NCBI RefSeq assembly: GCF_000174415.1
Contig: NZ_ACJM01000007.1
Coordinates: forward strand, 62,001 to 126,000
DNA length: 64,000 bases
Reading direction: 5' to 3'
Source of the DNA: Dethiobacter alkaliphilus AHT 1
GTDB lineage: Bacteria; Bacillota; Dethiobacteria; Dethiobacterales; Dethiobacteraceae
Of the stretch, positions 8,315 through 18,094 are shown piece by piece. Position numbers and translations under genes: made by a program. Under the pieces are notes generated by a model. That model did not search any database and was not told the DNA's origin. It was given only the letters and a program-made list of their open reading frames with translations. Numbering within the stretch: position 1 is the stretch's first letter; each line of letters starts with the position of its first letter.

Positions 8315-8660
8315 TATCTCAAAGGCTGAAAAGGTCTACATTGCTTGTGGATATACCGACATGAGAAAAGCCATTGATGGGTTAGCTGCTATTGTCCAGC
8401 AGAACTTTCAGCTAAATCCCTTTCAGAATAGCGTGTTTCTCTTCTGCGGCCGGCGCCGTGACCGACTAAAAGCGCTTTACTGGGAAGAAGATGGATTCGT
8501 GCTCCTGTACAAGCGATTAGAAAACGGGAAATTCCAATGGCCGATGAGTGCCGAAGATGTTCGCACCATCACCAATCAGGAGTTCAGATGGCTCCTGGAG
8601 GGACTGTCCATTGACCAACCCAAGGCTGTTAAAAAGCTAAAATTAGAGTGTGGAATTTAG
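8304..8660 (+). CDS. tnpB: IS66 accessory protein TnpB (Orf2)
   Basis: A 118-residue IS66 Orf2 protein with the family hallmarks 'DMRKAIDGLAAIV', 'VFLFCGRRRDRLKALYWEEDGF' and 'FQWP'. It is essential for IS66 transposition but of unknown biochemical role. It is complete and overlaps the end of tnpA. Confidence 0.93.
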   Translation: MFGDISKAEKVYIACGYTDMRKAIDGLAAIVQQNFQLNPFQNSVFLFCGRRRDRLKALYWEEDGFVLLYKRLENGKFQWPMSAEDVRTITNQEFRWLLEGLSIDQPKAVKKLKLECGI

Positions 8661-8756
8661 CTATAAAAAGTGCCGACAATGCCCATAAATACTGGCTTTT
8701 TGGAGGTTTTTATGTTATACTAAATATAGCAAAAACACCAAAGGAAACCATCATTT

Positions 8757-10292
8757 ATGAGCGCATCCGAGCAGTTAAAAAAGTTAGAGAACCGTATATC
8801 CGAACTGGAGCAGGAAAACAAAAAGCTCCATGATACAGTCGATCATTTGACACGTAAACTTTTCGGAAAAAGCTCTGAGAAGACATCGTCTCTACCTATG
8901 GGACAGATGTCTCTTTTTGATGAAGCAGAAATTACGGCTGATCCAAAGGCTCCAGAGCCTGATCTCAAGGAAGTACAGGGATATCGCAGAAAGAAGTTTC
9001 CCGGCCAACGGGCGGAATTACTAAAGGATCTTCCGCGGGACAAACGTCTCTGTACGCTAGTTGAAATGGATCGCTTCTGTGAAGAATGCGACACCACCCT
9101 TGTATCTGTCGGTGAAGAATTCGTCCGTACCGAAATTGAGTTCATTCCTGCCAAAGTCAGGGTGATCGATTACTACCGTGAAACCTTTGAGTGTCGTACC
9201 TGTCGTAAGGATGGGAAACCCTACATGGAGAAATCTCCGATGCCCGATCCTGTGATCCAGCACTCCATGGCATCTCCATCCACAGTCGCCTGGGTCATGC
9301 ATCAGAAATTCGTCAACGCCCTTCCCCTTTACCGGCAGGAAAAGGAATGGCAGTCGTTAGGGGTTAGCTTAAGCCGTGCGACGATGGCCAACTGGATTAT
9401 GGTTGCCTCCCGTGACTGGCTGTTGCCCTTGGTAGAGCTGATGCGCAAGAAGCTGTTGGATGAACATTACTTGCACGTTGATGAAACCACTGTGCAGGTA
9501 ATGAATGAAAAGGGACGTAAGAATACAACCGATTCTTACATGTGGGTGTACAGCTCCGGCAAGCATGCCGAACACGCCATCCGGCTCTTCGAGTATCAGC
9601 CGGGAAGGAGTGGCAAATACCCGCAGGAGTTCCTCAAAGACTTCAAAGGTTATCTTCACTCCGATGCTTATGTCGGCTACAAGAAGATTCCTGAAGTTAC
9701 AAGATGCCTCTGTTGGGCGCATGTCCGGCGGAAGTTCGTGGATGCGCTTCCGAAAGACATTCATCGCCCGGAAGCCACCCTTGCAAGCGAAGGCATTGCC
9801 TTCTGCAACAAGCTTTTTGAGATTGAAAAGGCTCTCGAAGAGCTTTCAAGTGAAGATCGCAGATTAGAGCGTGTGAAGCAGGAAAAACCTGTTTTGGATG
9901 CTTTTTGGGCATGGATTCATTCCAACAAAGACAAGGTTCTCCCAAAGTCCAAATTAAGCGAAGCCTTGCACTATGCTCTGAACAATAAGGAAGAGCTCAT
10001 CAATTATCTTAAAGACGGCAACTGCTCCATTTCCAACAATCTTGCAGAAAACAGTATCCGTCCCTTTACAATTGGACGAAAGAACTGGCTCTTTAGCGGA
10101 AGCCCAAAGGGTGCTACAGCTAGCGCAGCCGTTTACAGCATCATTGAAAGTGCCAAGGCCAATGGCCTGAACCCATACAAGTATCTGCATTTCATCTTTA
10201 GCCAACTTCCTGGCGTATTATTTAGGCAGCATCCAGAGTTTCTGGAAGACTGTCTCCCTTGGAGCCAGGAGGTTCAGGAAAACTGCAAATAG
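8757..10292 (+). CDS. tnpC: IS66 transposase TnpC
   Basis: A DDE transposase of 511 residues, full length for IS66. It has an N-terminal coiled coil with leucine-zipper spacing (residues 3-35). A zinc-finger/HTH region follows ('CEECDTTL', 'ECRTC'). The catalytic domain shows 'HVDETTVQV' (first D), 'LHSDAYVGY' (second D) and 'NNLAENSIRPFTIGRKNWLF' (E). The C-terminal IS66 tail is present. A short frame between tnpB and tnpC is a shadow and is not annotated. Confidence 0.95.
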   Translation: MSASEQLKKLENRISELEQENKKLHDTVDHLTRKLFGKSSEKTSSLPMGQMSLFDEAEITADPKAPEPDLKEVQGYRRKKFPGQRAELLKDLPRDKRLCTLVEMDRFCEECDTTLVSVGEEFVRTEIEFIPAKVRVIDYYRETFECRTCRKDGKPYMEKSPMPDPVIQHSMASPSTVAWVMHQKFVNALPLYRQEKEWQSLGVSLSRATMANWIMVASRDWLLPLVELMRKKLLDEHYLHVDETTVQVMNEKGRKNTTDSYMWVYSSGKHAEHAIRLFEYQPGRSGKYPQEFLKDFKGYLHSDAYVGYKKIPEVTRCLCWAHVRRKFVDALPKDIHRPEATLASEGIAFCNKLFEIEKALEELSSEDRRLERVKQEKPVLDAFWAWIHSNKDKVLPKSKLSEALHYALNNKEELINYLKDGNCSISNNLAENSIRPFTIGRKNWLFSGSPKGATASAAVYSIIESAKANGLNPYKYLHFIFSQLPGVLFRQHPEFLEDCLPWSQEVQENCK

Positions 10293-10339
10293 AAGAAACG
10301 AGGGCAAAAACTTAGTTTACACTGGTTTTTGCTTTTTTT

Positions 10340-10366
10340 CTATCCACTATCTTATTAAGCGCTTAC
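10340..10366 (-). repeat. IS66 right terminal inverted repeat
   Basis: Inverted copy of the left end, reading GTAAGCGCTTAATAAG from 10366 downward on the minus strand. It defines the right boundary of the element. Confidence 0.8.
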
Positions 10367-10417
10367 CATCAAACACCGTTAGCGTTAAATTAATCGAATG
10401 TATGTTTGTGTTGAGGG

Positions 10418-10461
10418 CAAAAAAATACCCGCCAGGCTGATTTAACTCAGCTTAGCGGGTA
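10418..10461 (-). terminator. Rho-independent terminator of the Abi-like gene/polysaccharide operon
   Basis: TACCCGC...GCGGGTA arms (10426-10461) continue into a GGCTGA/TCAGCT inner stem around a short loop, with two mismatches. On the minus strand the hairpin is followed by a run of T (complement of 10418-10425). It lies about 50 bases after the stop of the Abi-like gene and probably ends the long minus-strand operon. Confidence 0.85.
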
Positions 10462-10508
10462 GAAGTTCTCTAATATTATTTTGGAATATTGCGAATTTTT
10501 ACATCCAA

Positions 10509-11258
10509 TCAGCAAATATTTCTCTTGCACGCATAATTCATAATACTTTCTGCCAGACCAAGCATTAGTTTCGCTTCATGCTCTTCGATAATTTCTTCAT
10601 TAGGATGTGCTAATGAATGTCGGTTCCTAATATCATTAAGGGCATCAAGAGTAGCTGAAGCACTTCTTAATGATTTAAGAATCATGTTGTCAATTTCTGA
10701 ATTATTTAACTGCTCCCATTCCTTATAAAGCAAGTTAAACAACTTGGGCAACATATCTGATTCTTCATAAGGCACGCTCATATCATCTAGTCTTTTTCTT
10801 AAATAACCATGTATTGAGGTATGTACCCGATCTATACAGGAGCTATAGTTTCCTTGGGCCATAAAAGTTTCAGCGTCTGCTATTGCTTTCCTTAATGTTT
10901 CATTTATTCCTATCTCACTAAAATCAAAGGTTTCGTACTTTTCAACCATTGGAGCAATGACAATATCTGTTAGGTAATACTCATCTTGTTTCCCGAATAA
11001 CGAACTTGCTACCTCTTGAATTTTATCTGAGTATTTTTCAAAAACGTCAATCTTATCCAGTCTGCACTGCAAGTGCAAAACAGCTCTGTACGTATTCCAC
11101 TCTCTTCTGGTAAAAATGCCAGTATATTCAATAGATAAATTGCAATCCGGTAAGGCAGTATAAACATCTATAAAATCTATTCCTAGTGAAGCTTCCTTTT
11201 TTAAATATTCTCTTTCCAATACTTTGCCTAAACTAATTTTGAAATCATTCTCATTCAT
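10509..11258 (-). CDS. Abortive-infection family protein (Abi_C / HEPN-like)
   Basis: A 249-residue protein whose C-terminal half (about residues 115-245) matches the pattern of the abortive-infection C-terminal domain, a HEPN-like helical fold. The key block 'DIRNRHSLAHPN' (residues 209-220) contains an R-x4-H motif like the active site of HEPN ribonucleases. The N-terminal half is unrecognised. It starts 26 bases after the UDP-glucose dehydrogenase stop codon in the same direction, so it may be the last gene of the polysaccharide operon, before the terminator at 10418. It may instead belong to the defence-type cluster on the other side of the IS66 element. A role in phage-triggered RNA cleavage is inference. 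Confidence 0.7.
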   Translation of the reverse strand: MNENDFKISLGKVLEREYLKKEASLGIDFIDVYTALPDCNLSIEYTGIFTRREWNTYRAVLHLQCRLDKIDVFEKYSDKIQEVASSLFGKQDEYYLTDIVIAPMVEKYETFDFSEIGINETLRKAIADAETFMAQGNYSSCIDRVHTSIHGYLRKRLDDMSVPYEESDMLPKLFNLLYKEWEQLNNSEIDNMILKSLRSASATLDALNDIRNRHSLAHPNEEIIEEHEAKLMLGLAESIMNYACKRNIC

Positions 11259-11284
11259 GGTGCACCGCCCTTTAACAAAAAATG

Positions 11285-12451
11285 TTAGTCTCTGCTAAAC
11301 AAGTCTCTAGTATATACCTTTTCCACCACATCTTTTATTTCATCCGATAGACGATTTGCCACGATAACATCTGATATTCTTTTAAACTCTTCAAAGTCTC
11401 TTATCACCCTTGACTTATAGAAGTCATCCTCTTTCAAGGCTGGCTCAAATACCACCACTTCGATGCCTTTAGCTTTAATTCGTTTCATGACACCTTGAAT
11501 AGCCGATTGACGGAAATTATCCGAATCCATTTTCATGGTAAGCCTATAGATGCCGACAATTTTAGGATTTCTACTAATGATCATATCAGCGATATGGTCT
11601 TTTCTCGTTCTGTTCGCATCTACGATGGCAGACATGATATTTTGAGGAACATCAGCATAGTTTGCTAATAGCTGCTTCGTATCTTTCGGCAAGCAATACC
11701 CACCGTAACCGAACGAAGGATTGTTATAATGATTTCCTATTCTTGGGTCCAGGCCAACGCCCTCAATAATCTGCTGCGTATTAAGTCCTCTTACTTCAGC
11801 GTAGGAATCTAATTCATTAAAGAACGCAACCCTAAGCGCCAAGAAGGTATTAGCGAACAGTTTAATTGCTTCCGCTTCTGTTGGATTGGTAAACAACACA
11901 GGAATATTTTCTTTCAGCGCCCCCTGGGCCAAAAGGTCCGCAAAAATTTTAGCCCTCTGGGACTGCTCTCCTACTACTATTCTCGAAGGATGGAGATTAT
12001 CATAAAGGGCGCTGCCTTCTCTTAAGAATTCTGGCGAGAAGATAATATTATCAGTTTCAAACTTCTCTTTAATAGATTCAGTATACCCAACCGGTACCGT
12101 TGATTTTATAACCATAACCGCATCCGGATTAATGGCTAAAACATTGGCAATAACAGCTTCAACCGTTCGTGTATTAAAGTAGTTCTTCTCAGGATCATAA
12201 TTGGTTGGTGTTGAAATAATGACATATTCAGCATCTTTATAGGCTATGTAATTATCTGTGGTTGCCCTCAGATCCAAATCCTTAGTAGCTAAATACTCTT
12301 CAATCTCAGCATCAATAATCGGAGACTTCTTGTTGTTAATCATATCTACTTTACTTTGGATAATATCAAGAGCCGTCACTTCATTATGTTGGGCCAGCAA
12401 TATAGCATTAGACAGACCAACATAGCCCGTTCCAGCGATTGTTATTTTCAT
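11285..12451 (-). CDS. ugd: UDP-glucose 6-dehydrogenase
   Basis: Oxidises UDP-glucose to UDP-glucuronate with two NAD+, in the cytoplasm. I chose ATG 12449-12451 (388 residues) because GGGAGGGG lies 8 bases upstream and the Rossmann motif '[16 protein letters not shown]' then begins the protein. The catalytic cysteine stands in '[15 protein letters not shown]', and '[13 protein letters not shown]' is the UDP-sugar binding block. The sequence resembles the shorter Ugd type of Gram-positive capsule loci. It is followed in the pathway by the neighbouring epimerase, giving a uronic acid for the Wzy-type polymer. Confidence 0.93.
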   Translation of the reverse strand: MKITIAGTGYVGLSNAILLAQHNEVTALDIIQSKVDMINNKKSPIIDAEIEEYLATKDLDLRATTDNYIAYKDAEYVIISTPTNYDPEKNYFNTRTVEAVIANVLAINPDAVMVIKSTVPVGYTESIKEKFETDNIIFSPEFLREGSALYDNLHPSRIVVGEQSQRAKIFADLLAQGALKENIPVLFTNPTEAEAIKLFANTFLALRVAFFNELDSYAEVRGLNTQQIIEGVGLDPRIGNHYNNPSFGYGGYCLPKDTKQLLANYADVPQNIMSAIVDANRTRKDHIADMIISRNPKIVGIYRLTMKMDSDNFRQSAIQGVMKRIKAKGIEVVVFEPALKEDDFYKSRVIRDFEEFKRISDVIVANRLSDEIKDVVEKVYTRDLFSRD

Positions 12452-12544
12452 TTTAAGTTTCCCCTCCCCCATATTCAAAAACGACATACATTTGTTTATT
12501 TACTGAGTCCCCTAATAATCTCTCAATAAATTTCAACTCAACTC

Positions 12545-13558
12545 TTACTCACCGACTTTATAATACTCTTTGTACCAATCCACAAACTTAGCAAGTCCAT
12601 CTTCAATGCTTATACTCGGCTTGAAATTAATGTCTCTTTCAAGGTCAGATACATCAGCATAGGTTCTATGAACATCCCCTGGCTGCATATCCACATAGAC
12701 TTTCTCAGCTTCTCTACCTAGAGCAGATTCTAATGCGTTGATAAATCTCATGAGTTGCACTGGGTTGTTATTGCCAATATTGTATATCTTGTAAGGCGCA
12801 AAGCTTGTGCTTAAATCGTCCTTGCTTTCATCCCACTCTTTGTTAGCAGTAGGAACCTTATCAATGAGCTTGACAATACCTTCGACGATGTCATCAATAT
12901 AAGTAAAGTCTCTCTCCATTTTCCCGTGATTAAAGACTTTGATCGGTGTTCCTTTCAGAATGTCTTTTGTAAAGGAGAAATAGGCCATATCCGGTCGTCC
13001 CCACGGGCCATAAACAGTGAAAAATCTAAGACCTGTAGTTGGGATACCATAAAGATGGCTATAAGTGTGCGCCATTAATTCATTTGATTTTTTAGTTGCA
13101 GCATAAAGTGAAACAGGATGATCTACATTATGATTCGTGGAGAAAGGCACCACTTTGTTGCCGCCATATACCGAGCTGGATGAAGCATAAAGTAAATGCT
13201 CAACTGGGTAGTTTCTACATGCCTCTAAGATATTCATAAAGCCAGTTAAGTTCGAATCCACATAAGCATAGGGATTCTCAATAGAGTACCGCACTCCTGC
13301 TTGAGCTGCTAAATTTATGACATGTGTAGGTTGGTAGGTTTCGAAGATATTATCTACTTCAGCTTTGTCTTTGAGATCTACCTTATGAAAATTAAAGTTG
13401 TTGCACTTTCGTAAGATATCAAGTCTTGACTGCTTAAGACTTGGATCATAATAGTCGTTCAAGCTGTCAATCCCAATTACTTGATAGGATTGATCTAGTA
13501 ATTTTTTTGATAGGTGAAAGCCAATGAAACCGGCCGCACCAGTGACTAATATTTTCAT
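12545..13558 (-). CDS. UDP-glucuronate 4-epimerase-type NAD-dependent epimerase
   Basis: A short-chain epimerase of 337 residues. The start at ATG 13556-13558 follows GGAGG and begins directly with the NAD site '[17 protein letters not shown]'. The catalytic serine/tyrosine/lysine set is visible in '[10 protein letters not shown]' and '[11 protein letters not shown]'. The blocks '[16 protein letters not shown]' and '[18 protein letters not shown]' are typical of the CapI/LpsL group that interconverts UDP-GlcA and UDP-GalA. The adjacent Ugd supplies its substrate, so UDP-galacturonate is the expected product. Exact substrate is inferred from subfamily and context. Confidence 0.85.
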   Translation of the reverse strand: MKILVTGAAGFIGFHLSKKLLDQSYQVIGIDSLNDYYDPSLKQSRLDILRKCNNFNFHKVDLKDKAEVDNIFETYQPTHVINLAAQAGVRYSIENPYAYVDSNLTGFMNILEACRNYPVEHLLYASSSSVYGGNKVVPFSTNHNVDHPVSLYAATKKSNELMAHTYSHLYGIPTTGLRFFTVYGPWGRPDMAYFSFTKDILKGTPIKVFNHGKMERDFTYIDDIVEGIVKLIDKVPTANKEWDESKDDLSTSFAPYKIYNIGNNNPVQLMRFINALESALGREAEKVYVDMQPGDVHRTYADVSDLERDINFKPSISIEDGLAKFVDWYKEYYKVGE

Positions 13559-13678
13559 TTTTGTTATACCTCCGATTTCTTTGCTTGAATTGAAACACAA
13601 CCCTATCATCTTTGAGTATGTATCTGCTTCCTAATGCCAATAATATCAATTTTTTTAAGTGGATCTTAAATATCTGCA

Positions 13679-15055
13679 TTAAGCATTAAGAATATTCTTT
13701 TCTTGATATTTTTTTCTGATCATTACAATTAGTATTGTCCCTACAAACAACTCAAACCCACCTTGCATAACTAAGCTTATGTCTCCATACATCACCCTAA
13801 AGGAAAGAAAAACAATCCAAGCTGCTCTGAGAATTGATTCCAAAGCAGTTTTCTGAGGTGGAAAGATAGAATCAAAAATACGAATGATAACACCAAATGT
13901 AAATGTCACAATAATAACTCCTGGTAAACTGAGACTGTAATATCCGAATGATAATAAGTCAACAGGTATGGTGCCAAAAGTTCCAAAGTAATTTGTGTTA
14001 ACTCTTGACAAAGTGTCTGGCAATTGAATGCCTAAAAGGCTTTGAGGCAATAGGGTGGCAGTACCAATAAAAATATCGGAGAAAAATCTAAAAGAAACTT
14101 CTCTACCCACTGTTAATAAATTTACTAGATTGATATAAGGAAATGAAAACTCCATCAACACCAAACGTGATATTTCACCAATATTTATTTCCCATGACTG
14201 CAGGTAATAAAAAAACTGGTTTGGATTACTAAACGCACGGAAGAGTGGATTACCAAATATAATAATGGCTAATGCAACCACAGTGCTGAAAATAATAAAC
14301 TTACCCTGCCCTCGATTTTTATATAAAACACCAAAAAGTGGGAAAATCACTATATACCTTACCATAGACAACCTTCCAGATAAGAGCATTAACAAATACA
14401 ATGAAATTACGAATGACAGACCAAACATCATGGTATAATACTTGCGTTTCTTTCTTTTCTCATACATCAATACATAAAAAATATACGAAGCAATCATCAC
14501 TACTGGTGCAAGGTTTTTCAGAAAAAGCCATCGTGAAGAGACAGGTCCCCTTCCACTTCTATATAGTGTCGCTGTTTCCAGAGCAGTTTTTATCCCACCT
14601 ATTGAATTCACATAAATAAGTAAGGAGAGCGTTCCAAGAATAAACAGAAACATCGCAATAACAGCAACTTTTTTTTCAGGAAAAAAAGAACTGGTTTCAG
14701 ATTTTTCTTTTGAATCCTTGGCGGTTTGTGTTTGACTCTTTTTTGTGATTCTAACTTTTTTGGCTGTATAATAGCCAGTTATGATTGCAGCATAACCGAA
14801 AAAGCTGGTAATTGACGCAAGCAAATACCCCGTATCGTTAAGCGGTATACGTCTAATCCAGTGCATATCAGAATAATAGGTTAGATCGACTGAGAAAATA
14901 AAAATTGGCACTATGCCAAAACAGATTGCGTAAATAATGCTAACGCCAAACAATAAATCGATCTGAAACCTTTTTTGATTCCGAACTGATTCTGCTAGTA
15001 ATATGAACCCACACAATAATATTGCTATTGGCAAAGCATATTCTCCTAAGTTCAT
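13679..15055 (-). CDS. wzy: Polysaccharide repeat-unit polymerase (Wzy-like)
   Basis: A 458-residue integral membrane protein with about ten to twelve hydrophobic segments and a large loop in the second half. This is the pattern of oligosaccharide repeat-unit polymerases. It would join lipid-linked repeat units on the outer face of the membrane. GGAGG stands 5 bases before ATG 15055. It lies in one operon with a flippase (Wzx) and glycosyltransferases, which supports the call. Sequence identity in this family is low, so the assignment depends on topology and context. Confidence 0.75.
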   Translation of the reverse strand: MNLGEYALPIAILLCGFILLAESVRNQKRFQIDLLFGVSIIYAICFGIVPIFIFSVDLTYYSDMHWIRRIPLNDTGYLLASITSFFGYAAIITGYYTAKKVRITKKSQTQTAKDSKEKSETSSFFPEKKVAVIAMFLFILGTLSLLIYVNSIGGIKTALETATLYRSGRGPVSSRWLFLKNLAPVVMIASYIFYVLMYEKRKKRKYYTMMFGLSFVISLYLLMLLSGRLSMVRYIVIFPLFGVLYKNRGQGKFIIFSTVVALAIIIFGNPLFRAFSNPNQFFYYLQSWEINIGEISRLVLMEFSFPYINLVNLLTVGREVSFRFFSDIFIGTATLLPQSLLGIQLPDTLSRVNTNYFGTFGTIPVDLLSFGYYSLSLPGVIIVTFTFGVIIRIFDSIFPPQKTALESILRAAWIVFLSFRVMYGDISLVMQGGFELFVGTILIVMIRKKYQEKNILNA

Positions 15056-15142
15056 AGGAACCTCCTTTCTCGATGAATTCTTCGATTAGCTAATCCATGG
15101 TTACGGTAGCACAAACCCATCAATTTTTTATATTACCTTCAT

Positions 15143-16258
15143 TTATTTCTTAAAAACCGTTTCATATTGCCGAACTATATTTTTAACATCGAAGTCTCTT
15201 GCTCTATCATATACTTTGTCTGACATTTGTCTAATTCTATCATGCTCATATATGAGATTTTCCAATTCTATGGAGAGCTGATGAGGATCATCATTAGGCA
15301 CCAACCATCCATATTCTCCATCCTTAAGAATCTCCCGCGGTCCATGGGGACAATCCGTCGCCAATACTGGTGTTGCGCAGGCCATAGACTCCACAATAAC
15401 ATGCCCAAATCCTTCCCATAAGGATGATAAAATAAATAAGTCAGCCTGTCTCATATATGCATATGGGTTTATCTGAAAACCTATCAGCTTGATATTTTCA
15501 GATAAACCATAGTCGCTGATCATTCTCTTTATATATTTTTCATCCGGGCCTTCACCCATGATAAATAATTCGAAATCGTCATAGTCTTTATCTTTAAGTT
15601 TGCCAAGCGCTTTAATCAGGAGTGGGTAGTTCTTTTGTTTTGCGAGTCTTCCACAGGCAATCATTTTGAACTTTTTGGTGTAGGATATTTCACATGTTTC
15701 CAGGCTTTTCCTCTTTATGCTCTCTATATCAACCGGGTTATATATTCTGGTTACTTTTGATGCGTCTAGCTGATACTTTTCTACCATGTGTTCGCTAACA
15801 CCTTCAGATAATCCAATGACTTTGTCTGCTTCCCGATAAATGATCCCATATAGTTTTTGTTTCAAAGCAGTTGTATTGATTCCTTCTTCTCGATAGTTTG
15901 TTTCCCTGAGAATAAGTTTTGCTTTCCTATTCGATATCTTATTTCCCAACCACACCGCAAAGTTCACCTGTGGCAGGGTTGAAAAGAGTCTGTCCGGGTG
16001 TTTGGATTCAATAATTTTTTTAATCTTCCAGGCCGCATATCTGCCTCTCGAATTGAGATTAATTATTTCAACGTCGTCTGGAATTAATGAAGCATAAGCA
16101 TCGTTTGGGTCATAATCTAACAATACCAGTGTTGGCGTAAAACTTTTTTTATCAATGCTTTTCAGTAAATTAACCATTGTGCGTTGAGCACCGCCACCCG
16201 ACAGGTTTGATAGAAAGAAAAATATCTTTATTTTTATTTTTTCTTCTGCTAATACCAT
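15143..16258 (-). CDS. Family 4 glycosyltransferase (GT-B)
   Basis: A retaining GT4 enzyme of 371 residues. The N-terminal acceptor lobe has the motif 'NLSGGGAQRTMVNLL'. The C-terminal nucleotide-sugar lobe has 'CGRLAKQKNYPLLIKAL' and the E-x7-E block 'SLWEGFGHVIVESMACATPVLATDCPHGPREIL'. It should add one sugar to the lipid-linked repeat unit on the cytoplasmic side. Donor and acceptor cannot be told from sequence. It is one of three GT4 genes in this locus. Confidence 0.88.
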   Translation of the reverse strand: MVLAEEKIKIKIFFFLSNLSGGGAQRTMVNLLKSIDKKSFTPTLVLLDYDPNDAYASLIPDDVEIINLNSRGRYAAWKIKKIIESKHPDRLFSTLPQVNFAVWLGNKISNRKAKLILRETNYREEGINTTALKQKLYGIIYREADKVIGLSEGVSEHMVEKYQLDASKVTRIYNPVDIESIKRKSLETCEISYTKKFKMIACGRLAKQKNYPLLIKALGKLKDKDYDDFELFIMGEGPDEKYIKRMISDYGLSENIKLIGFQINPYAYMRQADLFILSSLWEGFGHVIVESMACATPVLATDCPHGPREILKDGEYGWLVPNDDPHQLSIELENLIYEHDRIRQMSDKVYDRARDFDVKNIVRQYETVFKK

Positions 16259-16326
16259 TTATTTGCTCCATTCTATTTTCAATTTCTCATTCATATAATC
16301 TGAAACTAACTTTAGTGCGAGCATCC

Positions 16327-18039
16327 TTATCGAAGGAAAGTCTCATCCTCCTGCAGCAACTTGTTCATTTTAATGATGATCACTGTTCTGAAGGCTAAAA
16401 CATGATAATCTATGTTTTGCTTTGTGACGTGATTTCTGATTTGTGTCTTAATTTTTTTTGAAATATAGGGGCTTATCCACAACTTTGCAATCTTTAAATA
16501 TTTAATGCAGCTGCCTCTGCGATTACTGCGCAGCTTATCAGTAATAAACCTCAAATATTCTTCAGAAAACACACGATTGCCATTCTCGATTATTTCTAGA
16601 AAAAATGCCTCTGTCATTGACGCAGTATGTACAATATGTGCTAATTTTTGGTTAGCATTATATTTTGCATAACCCACTGATGGGTTGCATTCGTTAACAA
16701 TTTTTTTAAATACATTTTTGTTACTGAGCATATGATTTGGTAGTGTTCTTGTTACTTGTATGATTCTTTTAGATAATAGTGGACTCATCGTCTCCATATA
16801 CGGCGTCTTTAAGTCATTTAAAGCAGCTAAAACAAGAGGAGTCCTTTCGCATTGATAAAGCCTGCTCCTCATACTATCAAGTGATTCATTTTCTTTTTTT
16901 AGAAATGCTTCAGGTCTAGTTTGATCTGGCAGCTTTAAATCAATAAGTTTTGGCAAGTTTTCAAAATCACTCCACAAACTCAATCCAGACATGAATCTTA
17001 AATCTTTTTCATTTAATGGATAACTAGTAGGCCATGGTACATCACCTCTGATGGTTCCTTCGATCCCACTGTCATGCAATCTTTTCCATACATCGAATCC
17101 ATCCATGTACCCTGATAGATGGTCTATGCGACCTTCACCATTTTCAATAAATCGATTTAAAATTATCTTCGCATCTCTATATGTGTTATCCAATTCAAAA
17201 TAAGTGTTCTTAACGCCAAGGTTATCAGTCAGTTCTTTCGCAATTTGAGCATCACTGTATCTTTGAGTGCGAGCAGCTTTTGTACCCCACGTTATTGTCT
17301 CAAGATTGTATTTTTCCTTAAGAAAGAGCAACAGCGCACGGCTATCATAGCCTCCCGATAATGGAAGCACCCAGTGGTCAGGGTTTATTTGAATACTGTT
17401 GAGTGTGCTTTCGATGGCTTCCTTCAAACGAAATTCATGTTCATCATCGGACAGATCTAGTTGGTTGAACTCTAATTCCTCTGTAAGTATTTTCAACTCC
17501 CACGCGTTCCTGTCAAGCCTTGCTATTGAATTGGCAGGGATACACTTTATTCTTTTATCCCACGAGAAACTCGGGCCAAGGTTTCCTGCTGAAAGCATCC
17601 ACGGAATTACCTTTTCATTTAATTCAAAGCGCCCTAATATCATCACAATTGCACGTTGTGATGTCGATACAATCCATTTTTCCTGATCCATATAATACCA
17701 CATGGTTCTAGAACCCACTGTATCCGTCACAGCTTCCACATTGCTTTCATTGCTACGAATCAGTGCATATGTGCCATCCGGGGAAACTGAACTTGGTTTA
17801 TTCCAAGTTTCGTCTTCAAAAACCTTCCCAAGGCATAGGCCTCTCTGATCCTGCAACACCTCAACGGTGCTGTTCGGGTTATATACAGCCATCATCAGCT
17901 TCCGGTCAGAGAAGATTATTTTCGGATCTGCTGCAGTAATATTATCTGGAATCAGTCTTTCATTCATTTTATTGAGTTTATGAATCAGTTTATCTGTTTC
18001 GGAAACGTCTCGAAAGCAGACCATAAGCATCTTTGACAT
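16327..18039 (-). CDS. Asparagine-synthase-like amidotransferase without Cys nucleophile
   Basis: A 570-residue protein of the asparagine synthetase B family. The ATP-PPi loop of the C-terminal synthetase domain is clear: 'LPLSGGYDSRALL' with SGGYDS at residues 228-233, followed by 'TWGTKAARTQRYSDAQIAKEL'. The N-terminal glutaminase region starts MSKMLMV, so the Cys-2 nucleophile is missing. Ammonia must then come from solution or another protein, or the domain is structural. In polysaccharide loci such enzymes amidate uronic acids. Two genes making a UDP-uronate lie 2.8-6 kb downstream in the same operon, so a uronamide product is plausible. A lasso-peptide cyclase role is unlikely because no precursor or protease is nearby. 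Confidence 0.75.
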   Translation of the reverse strand: MSKMLMVCFRDVSETDKLIHKLNKMNERLIPDNITAADPKIIFSDRKLMMAVYNPNSTVEVLQDQRGLCLGKVFEDETWNKPSSVSPDGTYALIRSNESNVEAVTDTVGSRTMWYYMDQEKWIVSTSQRAIVMILGRFELNEKVIPWMLSAGNLGPSFSWDKRIKCIPANSIARLDRNAWELKILTEELEFNQLDLSDDEHEFRLKEAIESTLNSIQINPDHWVLPLSGGYDSRALLLFLKEKYNLETITWGTKAARTQRYSDAQIAKELTDNLGVKNTYFELDNTYRDAKIILNRFIENGEGRIDHLSGYMDGFDVWKRLHDSGIEGTIRGDVPWPTSYPLNEKDLRFMSGLSLWSDFENLPKLIDLKLPDQTRPEAFLKKENESLDSMRSRLYQCERTPLVLAALNDLKTPYMETMSPLLSKRIIQVTRTLPNHMLSNKNVFKKIVNECNPSVGYAKYNANQKLAHIVHTASMTEAFFLEIIENGNRVFSEEYLRFITDKLRSNRRGSCIKYLKIAKLWISPYISKKIKTQIRNHVTKQNIDYHVLAFRTVIIIKMNKLLQEDETFLR

Positions 18040-18094
18040 ATTTCACCTTCTTCGAAAATTTAGTTCACCTTGTGCTCTTCATATTCTTTTTACT

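Larger units (their letters stand above)
7842..10366 (+). mobile_element. IS66-family insertion sequence, apparently complete
   Basis: A 2525-base element carries the full tnpA-tnpB-tnpC set of IS66. The ends are imperfect inverted repeats. The left end reads GTAAGCGTCCAATAAG and the right end, on the other strand, GTAAGCGCTTAATAAG, with further matches to about base 27. All three genes are open and intact. The flanks are CATCCAAAC (7833-7841) and CATCAAAC (10367-10374). These look like the 8-base target duplication of the family altered by one base, so insertion is probably not very old. It separates the HTH gene from the Abi-like gene inside a defence-type island. Confidence 0.9.

Noticed and set aside
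8648-8833. Small gene between tnpB and tnpC of IS66
   Set aside because: It overlaps the start of tnpC and has no family similarity; IS66 elements of this type have three genes.
16327-18039. Lasso-peptide or other RiPP cyclase for the asparagine-synthase-like protein
   Set aside because: No precursor peptide, PqqD-like or transglutaminase-like protease gene is near; the surrounding genes are for polysaccharide synthesis.
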